Of a stretch of DNA of 64,000 nt, positions 9,149-16,969 are shown one piece after another. The notes under the pieces are model-generated. The model was not told where the DNA came from. It searched no databases and saw nothing but the letters and a program-made list of their open reading frames with translations. Both the position numbers and the translations under genes were made by a program. How positions within the stretch are numbered: position 1 is the stretch's first letter; each line of letters begins with the position of its first letter. Source of the stretch: Saprospiraceae bacterium (GTDB lineage: Bacteria > Bacteroidota > Bacteroidia > Chitinophagales > Saprospiraceae). Location: positions 1 through 64,000 of the forward strand of contig JALHQW010000004.1 in assembly GCA_022841745.1 (NCBI GenBank), given 5' to 3'.

Positions 9149-9877
9149 TAATTTATTTTGATAAGTGAAAAAACGGCATGCCTCTACGGCAATTTGACGG
9201 CATCAAAGGTAAGAGAAATATATGTGATGTGCCCAAGTAAGCGGTTTTGAGCCTATTTTTTGCGTAACTATTTCGGACACGTTCCTTAGAAAGGGATTGG
9301 TCTGGGAAGAAACAATGTTTTTTTCCTACACTAGGCTTGGGCGAAAAACGGGGGCCGCAGTTCTACAAAGGGGTGATGGACAGCTATCAGGAAGCGCTCA
9401 AGGTCTTCACAGGGGAAGCGATGCGTCTGAGGCTTTCGCCCAAATCCACCGCCACCTCGGTGTCATCTATTCCAAGATTCCCGACGGGGTGGGAAGAAGA
9501 GCATTTGGGCGTTGGTCTTGGTGGCGTCGTTCAATGGAGCGTAGGGCTATTTTACGAAGGCGACCCATCACGCTGGTTCATGTCTTGAAATTATGGCAAG
9601 TTTGCAACTTGCCAGGCTCGGCATTGATGGAAAAGCAGTCTTATTCTTGCGATGGATTTGGGCATTTGCTGAAAAGAAGGTCTGCAAATGTGCTCGTGTG
9701 TAGGCTGGCAAGTTGCAAACTTCTAAGAACTTGATTCACAAATAGGTCATTTTCAGTATTTTACGAATCAAGTTGTTTCTCGCACGACGGCAAATTTGCT
9801 GTCCTTTACTTGCCAGAACTAAGTGGGTTGGGGTAGACTTGAAACAACTGGTGTGCCAGCGGGGATACTTGGAACAA

Positions 9878-9913
9878 CTGGTTCATCCTCGATAGCTATC
9901 GAGGATGAACCAG
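9878..9913. repeat. 36-bp perfect palindrome
   Basis: The arms CTGGTTCATCCTCGATAG and CTATCGAGGATGAACCAG are exact reverse complements with no spacer. The palindrome lies between two of the AACAACTG direct repeats. Confidence 0.85.
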
Positions 9914-9962
9914 CGTAAGGCGGGAAGACTTAGGCCAGTGGGGTAAACTTGAAACAACTGAA

Positions 9963-10103
9963 TTGGACGAGAGCCTACAACCCATCCTACAAAATATCAA
10001 AGCCGAGCAGTTGTCAAGCACCGACAAAAAAGCAATCCTATCCAAATTGGAACAATTGGAAGAACTCGCCCTTCAAGTCAAAAAAGAACTGCTGAAATCG
10101 TGA
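9963..10103 (+). pseudogene. Short coiled-coil reading frame, possible gene tail
   Basis: An open frame from a TTG at 9963 (open back to 9909) to TGA at 10103 encodes about 46 residues. It is charged and leucine-rich (AILSKLEQLEELALQVKKEL), so probably a coiled coil. It has no ATG and no clear ribosome site, so it is more likely the 3' tail of a lost gene than a real small protein. It could also be a TTG-started small ORF. Confidence 0.3.
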
Positions 10104-10216
10104 AGCTATTATAACGTAGATGGTTGGTACTAGTCCGCATAAAACCCTCCCCCATTTGCCCAAATCTCCGTTATTTCGTGCACCCATTTTCCATCCACCA
10201 TCAATACAGCGCCACC

Positions 10217-10330
10217 ATGCACGAAACATCCCTCGTCCGCAATAGCTTTCGCAGCTTGGAGCAGCCCTTTCCCGCCGATGAGCTGGCCCTTGTCGAGGAA
10301 CAAAAAACCAAAATCGCCGCCCTCGCATGA
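10217..10330 (+). pseudogene. hypA: Truncated hypA (N-terminal stump)
   Basis: The ATG at 10217 opens a 37-residue frame beginning MHETSLVRNSFRSLEQPFPA. This matches the start of HypA, the nickel and zinc carrier for NiFe-hydrogenase maturation (family start MHE-S-v-nif-tle). HypA is normally about 115 residues with a CxxC...CxxC zinc ribbon; here everything after the first helix is missing. Its stop codon overlaps the hypF start as ATGA (10327-10330), so translation of the stump could still couple to hypF. The His2 nickel ligand is kept, but the zinc site is not. It is therefore a remnant or a translational leader rather than a working HypA. Confidence 0.5.
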
Positions 10331-13095
10331 CCCAGCGCACCTACCGCATCCACCTGCAAGGACAGGTACAGGGCGTGGGTTTCCGCCCCTTCGTCTGGCG
10401 CTTGGCGCAGGAAATGGGCTTGCATGGCTGGGTCAACAACGCCGCAGATGGCGTGCATGTCGAGTTCAACGCAAGCCCGCACGAGGCGCAGGTTTTCTTT
10501 GAAAAAATGCAGGCCGAAGCCCCGCCGCTCGCCCGCATCCGGCGCAGTGAAATGGTGGAGGCTCCGCCACGGTTCTTTGAAAAATTCGTAATTGTCGAAA
10601 GCAGTGCCAGTAGCGAACCCGACCTGCCGCTCACGCCGGATTTCGCCCTTTGCGAAGCTTGTACCGCAGACCTCCAGCAGCCCGGCAATCGCCGCCACCG
10701 CTACGCCTTCACCACTTGCACGACTTGCGGGCCTCGCTATTCCATCATCCATCGGCTGCCCTATGATCGGGCGGAGACGGCCATGCAGCCGTTTGCAATG
10801 TGCCCCGACTGCCAGCGGGAATACGATGACGTGACCGACAGGCGGTATTTTTCGCAGACGAATTCTTGTCCAGCATGCGGGGTGAAGATGGTGCTCGTGG
10901 CAAGTCAGGCGGTGACTGTGCCAAGTCAGGCGGTGACTTCAAGTCAAGCAACGACTCCAAGTCAAAGTCAGGCGGTGACTTCAAGTCACCGCCTGACTAC
11001 TGCCACCGACGACACCCCAAGTCAGGCAATGGCTTCAAGTCAAAGTCAGGCGGTGACTTCAAGTCACCGCCTGACTACAGCCGCCGACGACACCCCAAGT
11101 CAAGCAGAGACTTCAAGCCAAAGTCAGGCGGTGACTTCAAGTCACCGACTGACTACAGCCGACGACGACACCCCAAGTCAAGCAGAGACTTCAAGCCAAA
11201 GTCAGGCGGTGACTTCAAGTCACCGACTGACTACAGCCGACGACGACACCCCAAGTCAAGCAGAGACTTCAAGCCAAAGTCAGGCGGTGACTTCAAGTCA
11301 CCGCCTGACTACAGCCGACGACACCACTCCAAGTCAAACAGTGACTTCAAGTCAAAGTCAGGCGGTGACTTCGAGTCGCCGCCTGACTGACACGGTCGAA
11401 GCCCTCCGCCAAGGCAGCATCGTCGCTGCAAAAGGCATCGGCGGCTACCTGCTGCTCTGCGATGCCAGCAACCGCACCGCATTGAAAGCATTGCGCCAGC
11501 GAAAGCACCGACCGAGCAAGCCATTCGCCCTACTCTACCCCAGCCTCGAAGTTTTGGCGAAGGATGCCGAACTCACCGAAGCCGCCATGCAGGAACTCAC
11601 CAGCCCCGTAGCGCCCATCGTGCTGCTGCCTTTGGGTGAAAAACCTGCCTCCGGTGTCGCCTTCGACCTCGTGGCACCCGACTTGGACAAGGTCGGGGCA
11701 ATGCTGCCCTACTCGCCATTGCTACGGCTCTTGGCAGATGATTTTGGTGGGGTGCTGGTCGCAACGAGTGGGAATTTGAGCGGCTCGCCCATCGTGTTTG
11801 AGGATAAAATGGCCTTGGAGCAACTGACTGCCGTCGCTGACTACTTGCTGACCAACAACCGGGAAATCGTCACGCCACAAGACGATAGCGTGCTGACGTT
11901 CAGCCAATTTCACCAGCAAAAAATCATCCTACGCCGCTCACGGGGGCTGGCGCCATCACTGTTCGTGGAGGGTCTGGATTTGCCTTCCAGCAACGTGCTG
12001 GCAATGGGTGCTTCGCTAAAAAGCACCTTCTGCCGACGGCACCGCCGAAACGTTTACGTCAGCCAATACCTCGGCGACCTCGAAAGCTACGATACCCAGC
12101 AGAGCTTCCGCCACGCCCTTGACCACCTGACCGCCGTGCTGCAAACCCCGCCCGACACCGTGCTGCTCGATGCTCATCCTGACTATTTCTCCACCCAACT
12201 TGGCGAGGAATTGGCGGCAAGCTGGGGCGCAAAAACCGCCCGCATCCAGCACCACGAGGCGCATTTCGCAGCGGTCTTGGCGGAAAACGACCTGCTCCGC
12301 TCCCCCGACCCCGTGCTTGGCGTCATCTGGGACGGCACGGGCCTCGGCACGGACGGCCATATCTGGGGCGGCGAATTTTTCCTGAAGGCAAAATCAGGCG
12401 GTGACTTGAAGTCATCGCCCGACTTATCACTAAAACGGGTCGCACACCTCGACAATTTCGACTTCTTGCTCGGCGACAAGATGCCAAGGGAACCCCGTAT
12501 CTCCGCCCTCTCGCTGTGCAAAAGCATAGCAGAAGCGGAGTCATTTTTGGTGACGAAATTCACCCCCAACGAGTGGTTTTTGTACAACCGTTTGCTCCGC
12601 AATGGCAGCAACTTGCAGACCAGTAGTATGGGCCGCTTTTTTGATGGGGTAGCCAGCTTGCTCGGCCTCGGCGATGTTCAGACTTTCGAAGGAGAAGCCG
12701 CCATGCGATTGGAACAAGCAGCGACACGGTTTTTCAAAAAATATGGCTTGTGTTCTGCCGAAAGCTGGTTGGAACAACTTGACAATCAAGGGAATATGCC
12801 GTTTTCGGTTTTATTAACTGGTTTGATGAATGGGCTAAAAAAAGGCGATTCCATCGAAAAGCTTGCTGCGCAATTTCATGTCTCGTTGGTCAATGGCATC
12901 CGGCTCGTTGCACAGCATTGCAACGCCCAAAAGCTCGCCTTCAGTGGCGGCGTCTGGCAAAATGGTCTGTTGGTTGACTTGTGCATCGAGCTGCTCGGCG
13001 GCGATTTCGAGCTGTTTTTTCACCGACAAATTTCACCGAATGACGAATGTGTTTCTTTTGGGCAATTGATTCATCATTTTGAAATCAACAAATGA
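10327..13095 (+). CDS. hypF: Carbamoyltransferase HypF with repeat insertions
   Basis: HypF turns carbamoyl phosphate and ATP into a carbamoyl adenylate and passes it to the C-terminal Cys of HypE, supplying the cyanide ligands of NiFe-hydrogenase. Domains in order: acylphosphatase (about 5-92, VQGVGFRPF), two zinc fingers (about 106-185, CEAC, CTTC, CPDC, CPAC), YrdC-like (from about 355, GSIVAAKGIGGYLL) and a Kae1-like C-terminal half (VIWDGTGLGTDGHIWGGEFF, later LAFSGGVWQNG). The usual length is about 750-780 residues; this one has 922. The excess is a Ser/Gln/Thr-rich tandem-repeat insert (about 192-354) between zinc fingers and YrdC, plus a short insert of related DNA at about 688-699. 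Catalytic regions appear intact. It is first in the hypFCDE run. Confidence 0.93.
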   Translation: MTQRTYRIHLQGQVQGVGFRPFVWRLAQEMGLHGWVNNAADGVHVEFNASPHEAQVFFEKMQAEAPPLARIRRSEMVEAPPRFFEKFVIVESSASSEPDLPLTPDFALCEACTADLQQPGNRRHRYAFTTCTTCGPRYSIIHRLPYDRAETAMQPFAMCPDCQREYDDVTDRRYFSQTNSCPACGVKMVLVASQAVTVPSQAVTSSQATTPSQSQAVTSSHRLTTATDDTPSQAMASSQSQAVTSSHRLTTAADDTPSQAETSSQSQAVTSSHRLTTADDDTPSQAETSSQSQAVTSSHRLTTADDDTPSQAETSSQSQAVTSSHRLTTADDTTPSQTVTSSQSQAVTSSRRLTDTVEALRQGSIVAAKGIGGYLLLCDASNRTALKALRQRKHRPSKPFALLYPSLEVLAKDAELTEAAMQELTSPVAPIVLLPLGEKPASGVAFDLVAPDLDKVGAMLPYSPLLRLLADDFGGVLVATSGNLSGSPIVFEDKMALEQLTAVADYLLTNNREIVTPQDDSVLTFSQFHQQKIILRRSRGLAPSLFVEGLDLPSSNVLAMGASLKSTFCRRHRRNVYVSQYLGDLESYDTQQSFRHALDHLTAVLQTPPDTVLLDAHPDYFSTQLGEELAASWGAKTARIQHHEAHFAAVLAENDLLRSPDPVLGVIWDGTGLGTDGHIWGGEFFLKAKSGGDLKSSPDLSLKRVAHLDNFDFLLGDKMPREPRISALSLCKSIAEAESFLVTKFTPNEWFLYNRLLRNGSNLQTSSMGRFFDGVASLLGLGDVQTFEGEAAMRLEQAATRFFKKYGLCSAESWLEQLDNQGNMPFSVLLTGLMNGLKKGDSIEKLAAQFHVSLVNGIRLVAQHCNAQKLAFSGGVWQNGLLVDLCIELLGGDFELFFHRQISPNDECVSFGQLIHHFEINK
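10903..11390 (+). repeat. 78-bp tandem repeat inside hypF
   Basis: Six copies of a palindromic core beginning GTCAGGCGGTGACTTCAAGT start at 10967, 11045, 11123, 11201, 11279 and 11357, exactly 78 bases (26 codons) apart. Partial units precede them from 10903. The core is a hairpin: a GTCAGGCGGTGACT arm, loop TCA, and an AGTCACCGCCTGAC arm, with an occasional base change in the second arm. In the hypF frame each unit reads SQSQAVTSSHRLTTADDDTP-like. The period keeps the reading frame open in all copies. Confidence 0.95.
12389..12421 (+). repeat. Second, divergent copy of the hypF palindrome, in another frame
   Basis: The sequence AAATCAGGCGGTGACTTGAA and its continuation to CCCGACTT is the same hairpin core as in the 10903-11390 array. 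Here it is read in another frame, as KSGGDLKSSPDLS. It falls between GGEFFL and KRVAHL, which are nearly adjacent in ordinary HypF, so it is an insertion of roughly 12-16 residues. Confidence 0.8.
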
Positions 13096-13203
13096 TATTT
13101 TATAAAACACATAGTCACATAGGGCACATAGCCGCAATTCGTCAAAGGCGAATTGTTGCAAACTATAAGAACTATGTGTCTATGTGTTTAAAAACAAACA
13201 GAA

Positions 13204-13458
13204 ATGTGCCTTGCAATTCCCGGTAAAATCAAGTCCATCGAAAGCCAATACGACGGCCTGGTTCGGATGGCAAAAGTCCAGTTCGGCGGCATCGTGAAAG
13301 AGGCCAGCCTCGAAATGTTGCCAGCGGCAAAAGAAGGCGATTACGTGCTCGTGCATGTGGGCGTTGCCATCAGCGTCGTCAACGAAGAGGAGGCGCAAAA
13401 GACGTTGGAGTACCTGCGGGAGATTGGGGAGTTGGAGGAGCTTATTCCGCAAGGGTGA
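13204..13458 (+). CDS. hypC: Hydrogenase assembly chaperone HypC
   Basis: An 84-residue HypC/HupF protein. It starts MCLAIPGKI, where Cys2 (after Met removal) is the residue that holds iron together with HypD. The rest fits the small beta-barrel chaperone (VQFGGIVKEASLEMLP, YVLVHVGVAISVV). HypC carries the Fe(CN)2CO unit with HypD and delivers it to the large hydrogenase subunit. The length is normal. It lies 108 bases after hypF and 131 before hypD, in the same direction. No hydrogenase structural gene is in view. Confidence 0.95.
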   Translation: MCLAIPGKIKSIESQYDGLVRMAKVQFGGIVKEASLEMLPAAKEGDYVLVHVGVAISVVNEEEAQKTLEYLREIGELEELIPQG

Positions 13459-13589
13459 TTTGATTTCAGATATAAGATAGACGATTTCAGATATAAGATT
13501 TCGCTAAAGCACAGTCCAAAAATCTAAAATCTTATATTGTGTAACTTAAATCTAAGATCAATTAAAAAGCTGACGATCAGCCATTTACA
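13459..13589. repeat. Reiterated-word spacer between hypC and hypD
   Basis: The spacer repeats GATTTCAGATATAAGAT twice and then carries complementary words (AAAATCTTATATTG, AAATCTAAGATC), so it can fold back on itself. The same words occur in the spacer before hypE (14711-14821). Confidence 0.6.
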
Positions 13590-14702
13590 ATGAAGTATAT
13601 TTCAGAGTACCGTGATCCGCACCTCGTCGAGCGCTACCTCAACGAACTGCACCGCATCACCACCCGACCGTGGGCCATCATGGAGGTCTGTGGTGGGCAG
13701 ACGCATAGTTTGGTGAAAAACGGCATCCTGCAACTGCTGCCTTCGAACATCACGATGGTGCATGGCCCCGGCTGTCCGGTCTGCGTCACCCCGCTCCACT
13801 TGATTGACCAGGCGGTGCATTTGGCCCTCGAAAAAGGCGTCATCCTCTGCTCCTTCGGCGACATGCTGCGGGTGCCCGGCTCGAAGATGAGCCTGCTCGA
13901 AGCCAAGGCAAAAGGGGCAGATGTGCACATCCTTTACTCGCCGCTGGAGGCCGTGAAAATCGCCGCCGAGCACCCCGACCGGGAGGTGGTTTTCTTCGCT
14001 GTCGGCTTTGAAACGACGGCCCCGGCCAATGCACTTTCCGTGGTTCATGCGCACCGGGCAGGGGTGAAAAACTATTCCATCCTCGCTTCACATGTGCTCG
14101 TGCCTCCCGCTATCGAGGCAGTGATGGACGACGAAGAGGCTATTATCCAGGGCTTTTTGGCGGCGGGCCACGTCTGCACCATCATGGGCATGGACGAATA
14201 TTACCCCATCGTGGAGAAATACAAAATCCCCATCGTCGTCACGGGTTTCGAGCCGGTGGACTTGGTGCAGGGTATTCTGATGGTGGTGGAGCAACTCGAA
14301 AAAGGAGAATATCGCTTGGAAAACCAATACAGCCGGGTCGTACACCCGAACGGCAATCCCGAGGCCCGCAAAGTGGTCGAGCAGATTTTTGAAACGACCG
14401 ACCGAGAGTGGCGGGGCATCGGCAATATCCCCAACAGCGGCTGGGAAGTGCGGCCTGAAATGGCGGCTTTTGATGCCAACCTCAAGTTCCATGTATCCAT
14501 CGAAAAAGCCGAAGAGAACAAGGACTGCATCGCCGGACAAGTGCTCAAGGGGCTGAAAAAACCGCACGAATGCCCCATGTTCGGCAAGGGCTGCAATCCG
14601 CAAAACCCACTGGGTGCACCGATGGTGTCGTCGGAAGGGGCGTGTGCGGCGTATTACCATTTTTCGAGGGTGGCGGAGGAATTGGAAGTTGCAAGTGCCT
14701 GA
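13590..14702 (+). CDS. hypD: Hydrogenase maturation protein HypD
   Basis: A 370-residue HypD, the iron-sulfur scaffold on which the Fe(CN)2CO group is built together with HypC and HypE. Visible motifs are EVCGGQTHS near residue 34, HGPGCPVCVTP near 56, SFGDMLRVPGSKMS near 91, GMDEYYPIVEKY near 205, and a C-terminal cluster with ECPMFGKGCNPQNPLGAPMV followed by SSEGACAAYY, which holds the cysteines of the 4Fe-4S cluster. The length is as expected and no residue looks lost. It lies between hypC and hypE in one transcriptional direction. Confidence 0.96.
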   Translation: MKYISEYRDPHLVERYLNELHRITTRPWAIMEVCGGQTHSLVKNGILQLLPSNITMVHGPGCPVCVTPLHLIDQAVHLALEKGVILCSFGDMLRVPGSKMSLLEAKAKGADVHILYSPLEAVKIAAEHPDREVVFFAVGFETTAPANALSVVHAHRAGVKNYSILASHVLVPPAIEAVMDDEEAIIQGFLAAGHVCTIMGMDEYYPIVEKYKIPIVVTGFEPVDLVQGILMVVEQLEKGEYRLENQYSRVVHPNGNPEARKVVEQIFETTDREWRGIGNIPNSGWEVRPEMAAFDANLKFHVSIEKAEENKDCIAGQVLKGLKKPHECPMFGKGCNPQNPLGAPMVSSEGACAAYYHFSRVAEELEVASA

Positions 14703-14710
14703 TTTTCAAT

Positions 14711-14821
14711 TGATTTGATTTCAGATATAAGATAGACGATATTAGATTTTAGATTGCTCCGCACATGGCATACGGGCGAAAAATCTTATATCTAATATCG
14801 TCTATCTGAAATCTGAAATCA
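14711..14821. repeat. Long fold-back spacer between hypD and hypE
   Basis: The left arm starts GATTTCAGATATAAGATAGA and the right arm ends CTATCTGAAATCTGAAATC. The two can pair over about 40 bases with a few mismatches around a GC-rich loop. The words are shared with the hypC-hypD spacer. Confidence 0.7.
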
Positions 14822-14851
14822 AAAACCAGACAAGAACGATTAACATTCTTC

Positions 14852-15925
14852 ATGGACAAAATCTCCATTCTCCGTGCCTCCTGTCCCATGCCGACGCTCG
14901 ACTTCGACGTCATCACCCTCGGTCATGGCAGTGGCGGCTTGCTGATGAACAAGCTGCTCGACAGTGGCGTGTTCGACGTGCTGAAAAACGACCTGCTGGA
15001 CGAGCGGCACGATGGGGCGATTTTCGAGATGCCAGCAGGCAAAATGGCTTTCTCCACGGACAGCTACGTGGTATCGCCCGTGTTTTTCCCCGGCGGCAAT
15101 ATCGGCGAACTGGCCGTGAACGGCACAGTGAACGACCTCGCCATGTGCGGAGCAGCGGCCAAGTACCTATCGCTTGGTTTCATCCTAGAAGAGGGGCTGA
15201 CCATGCGGGCGTTCTGGGATATTTTGATTTCGATAAAACACGCCGCCGACCAAGCAGGCGTGAAAATCGTGACCGGCGATACCAAAGTGGTGGAACGGGG
15301 CAAGGGCGACCAAATCTTTATCAATACTAGCGGCATCGGGCCAGTGCACCCACGGGCGGACATTGCCATGCGGCGGGTAAGGCCGGGCGATAAAATCATC
15401 GTAAGCGGCAATATTGCAACGCATGGCATCGCCATCATGTCGGTACGGGAGGGGCTGGAATTCGAAACGAGCATTGAGAGCGATACCTGCAACCTGAACC
15501 ATACCGTGCTGGGGCTTTTGGACGAATTTGGCGAGCAAGTCCATCTGCTGCGTGACCCGACGAGGGGCGGCGTGGCTTCCGTCCTGAACGAAGTGGCTCG
15601 TGACACCCGGCTCGGTGTGGAGATTCACCAAAAGGCAATCCCCATCATCGAAGAAGTATATGGCGCTTGCGAACTGCTGGGGCTTGACCCGCTTTATGTG
15701 GCCAATGAGGGCGTTTTCATCGCCATTGTAGAAGCTGCCATTGCCCCCGATTTTTTGAAAAAACTAAGAACCTTGGAACATGCCAAAGGCACAAGCGGGG
15801 AAGCCGCTGCCATCATCGGCGAAGTGGTGGAGGCGCACCCTCGGCAGGTCATCATGCACAGCAATATCGGTGGACGGCGGGTGGTGAGCATGCTGGTGGG
15901 AGAGCAGTTGCCGAGGATTTGCTGA
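14852..15925 (+). CDS. hypE: Hydrogenase maturation protein HypE
   Basis: A 357-residue HypE of the AIRS/PurM fold. It accepts the carbamoyl group from HypF on its C-terminal cysteine, dehydrates it to thiocyanate with ATP, and passes cyanide to HypCD. The ATP-binding glycine motif GHGSGG lies near residue 25, DSYVVSP and NGTVNDLAMCGA follow, and the protein ends exactly in the diagnostic PRIC with the reactive Cys last. The length is normal. The ATG at 14852 gives about 20 residues before the conserved core; an in-frame ATG a few codons on (MPTLDF) is also possible. Confidence 0.95.
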   Translation: MDKISILRASCPMPTLDFDVITLGHGSGGLLMNKLLDSGVFDVLKNDLLDERHDGAIFEMPAGKMAFSTDSYVVSPVFFPGGNIGELAVNGTVNDLAMCGAAAKYLSLGFILEEGLTMRAFWDILISIKHAADQAGVKIVTGDTKVVERGKGDQIFINTSGIGPVHPRADIAMRRVRPGDKIIVSGNIATHGIAIMSVREGLEFETSIESDTCNLNHTVLGLLDEFGEQVHLLRDPTRGGVASVLNEVARDTRLGVEIHQKAIPIIEEVYGACELLGLDPLYVANEGVFIAIVEAAIAPDFLKKLRTLEHAKGTSGEAAAIIGEVVEAHPRQVIMHSNIGGRRVVSMLVGEQLPRIC

Positions 15926-15956
15926 TTTTGGCTTTGATTGACGACTGTTGATAGGT

Positions 15957-16841
15957 TTAGTCCTTTTTCACCTCGCTCGCCATCCTGCGCACCTCATCCA
16001 CCCTTGGCTGAAAGACGATTTCGATTCGGCGGTTCTGCGAGCGGCCCTCCTCTGTTTCGTTGCTGGCCCTTGGCTCAAAATCGGAGCGGCCTGCTGTGGT
16101 GATTTGGCTACCGTTCACGTAAAAATCACGGGTCAGCACATCGGCGACAGCGACGGCACGGCTTGTGCTAAAATCGAGGCGGCTTTGAAAACCCTTGTAG
16201 CCGGACTGGCTGTCGGAATGCCCGATGACCTGCACTTGAAGCTCGGGGTGGTTGTTGAGCACCCTCGCAACTTTCTCTAAAACGGCATTGGCGCTCCGAG
16301 CCAACTGGTCGGTGCCAGGTCGGAAAAGCTGTTTTTCAGAGATGCCCAAAAAGCCCTTGTATTCCTTGTGGTCGAAGTAAAAATCTACTGCGGGCAAATT
16401 GGCAAAAGCCTCCCTAAACTCGCCCAATACGGCATCAATGCTATTTTCTTGTTTTTGCAAGGCAGTGCCAAAATTTTGGATAACCTGTTCTTTATCAGCT
16501 AATTGTGAGTCCCGCTTTCGCACCTCCTCGTTTAGCGACTGTTGCGTACTGGAGGATTGGCTGTTCAGCCGTTCGATTTCCTTTTCCAATTTTTTTATTT
16601 CCAATACCTGCTTGTCGTAAATAGTGGTCAACCCATTGGCCTCGCCCGTTTTTTCGGCGAGGTTCAGCTTGAGCTGCCCTATTTCACGGTTCAATTCCAA
16701 GTTCCGTACGCTGAGGAAATGGCTGATGCTGTCACGATTGGCCAGTTCGGTCCTGAATTTTTTCTTGCCAACGCAGGCGGTGTTTGTTACAGCAATCGCA
16801 AAAAGGATGGGGAGTAAAAGCAGGTAGATATGCTTGCTCAT
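15957..16841 (-). CDS. OmpA-family lipoprotein with coiled coil
   Basis: A 294-residue protein. The signal ends in lipobox TNTAC (Cys23). A coiled coil follows (about residues 45-125, heptads of Leu/Glu/Lys), then a C-terminal OmpA-like peptidoglycan-binding domain (about 165-285, with QVIGHSDSQSGYKGFQ, RAVAVADVL and NRRIEIVF). It should tie the outer membrane to peptidoglycan. Its 3' end is 32 bases from the end of hypE (convergent). It is followed upstream on the same strand by another coiled-coil envelope protein, so the two may be co-transcribed. Confidence 0.85.
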   Translation of the reverse strand: MSKHIYLLLLPILFAIAVTNTACVGKKKFRTELANRDSISHFLSVRNLELNREIGQLKLNLAEKTGEANGLTTIYDKQVLEIKKLEKEIERLNSQSSSTQQSLNEEVRKRDSQLADKEQVIQNFGTALQKQENSIDAVLGEFREAFANLPAVDFYFDHKEYKGFLGISEKQLFRPGTDQLARSANAVLEKVARVLNNHPELQVQVIGHSDSQSGYKGFQSRLDFSTSRAVAVADVLTRDFYVNGSQITTAGRSDFEPRASNETEEGRSQNRRIEIVFQPRVDEVRRMASEVKKD

Positions 16842-16920
16842 ATTCTATGGTTTGTCTTTAAAAAAAACAAACCTGCCAGCGTTGTTATCGGTGGCAGGGT
16901 TTTGAAAACGCTTTAGAAAA

Positions 16921-16949
16921 ACGCTGGCAGGGTTTCGAACCCTGCCAGC
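16921..16949. repeat. GC-rich palindrome, probable terminator
   Basis: The arms CGCTGGCAGGGTT and AACCCTGCCAGCG flank loop TCG. Partial copies of the same word (CCTGCCAGCG, GGCAGGG) occur at 16871-16900. It lies just after the 3' end of the minus-strand gene at 16970-17881. Confidence 0.7.
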
Positions 16950-16969
16950 GTTAGCGTTGGATGCGAGAC

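Larger units (their letters stand above)
9149..10216. other. Gene-poor scar with palindromes and short direct repeats
   Basis: No intact gene is supported in these 1.07 kb. Overlapping frames around 9300-9590 do not give one coherent protein. The stretch contains inverted copies of AAGTTTGCAACTTGCCA (about 9600 and 9710), three copies of a GGGGTA-ACTTG-AACAACTG word (about 9832, 9860 and 9941) and the 36-bp palindrome at 9878. It lies directly before the broken hypA and looks like a rearrangement or decay zone. Confidence 0.5.

Noticed and set aside
9297-9734. Overlapping open frames read as a possible transposase
   Set aside because: Neither frame shows a transposase motif, and the two frames compete over the same bases; treated as part of a decayed stretch.
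10903-11390. Regular repeat inside hypF considered as a CRISPR array
   Set aside because: Units are directly adjacent without unique spacers, lie in a coding frame and have no cas genes nearby.
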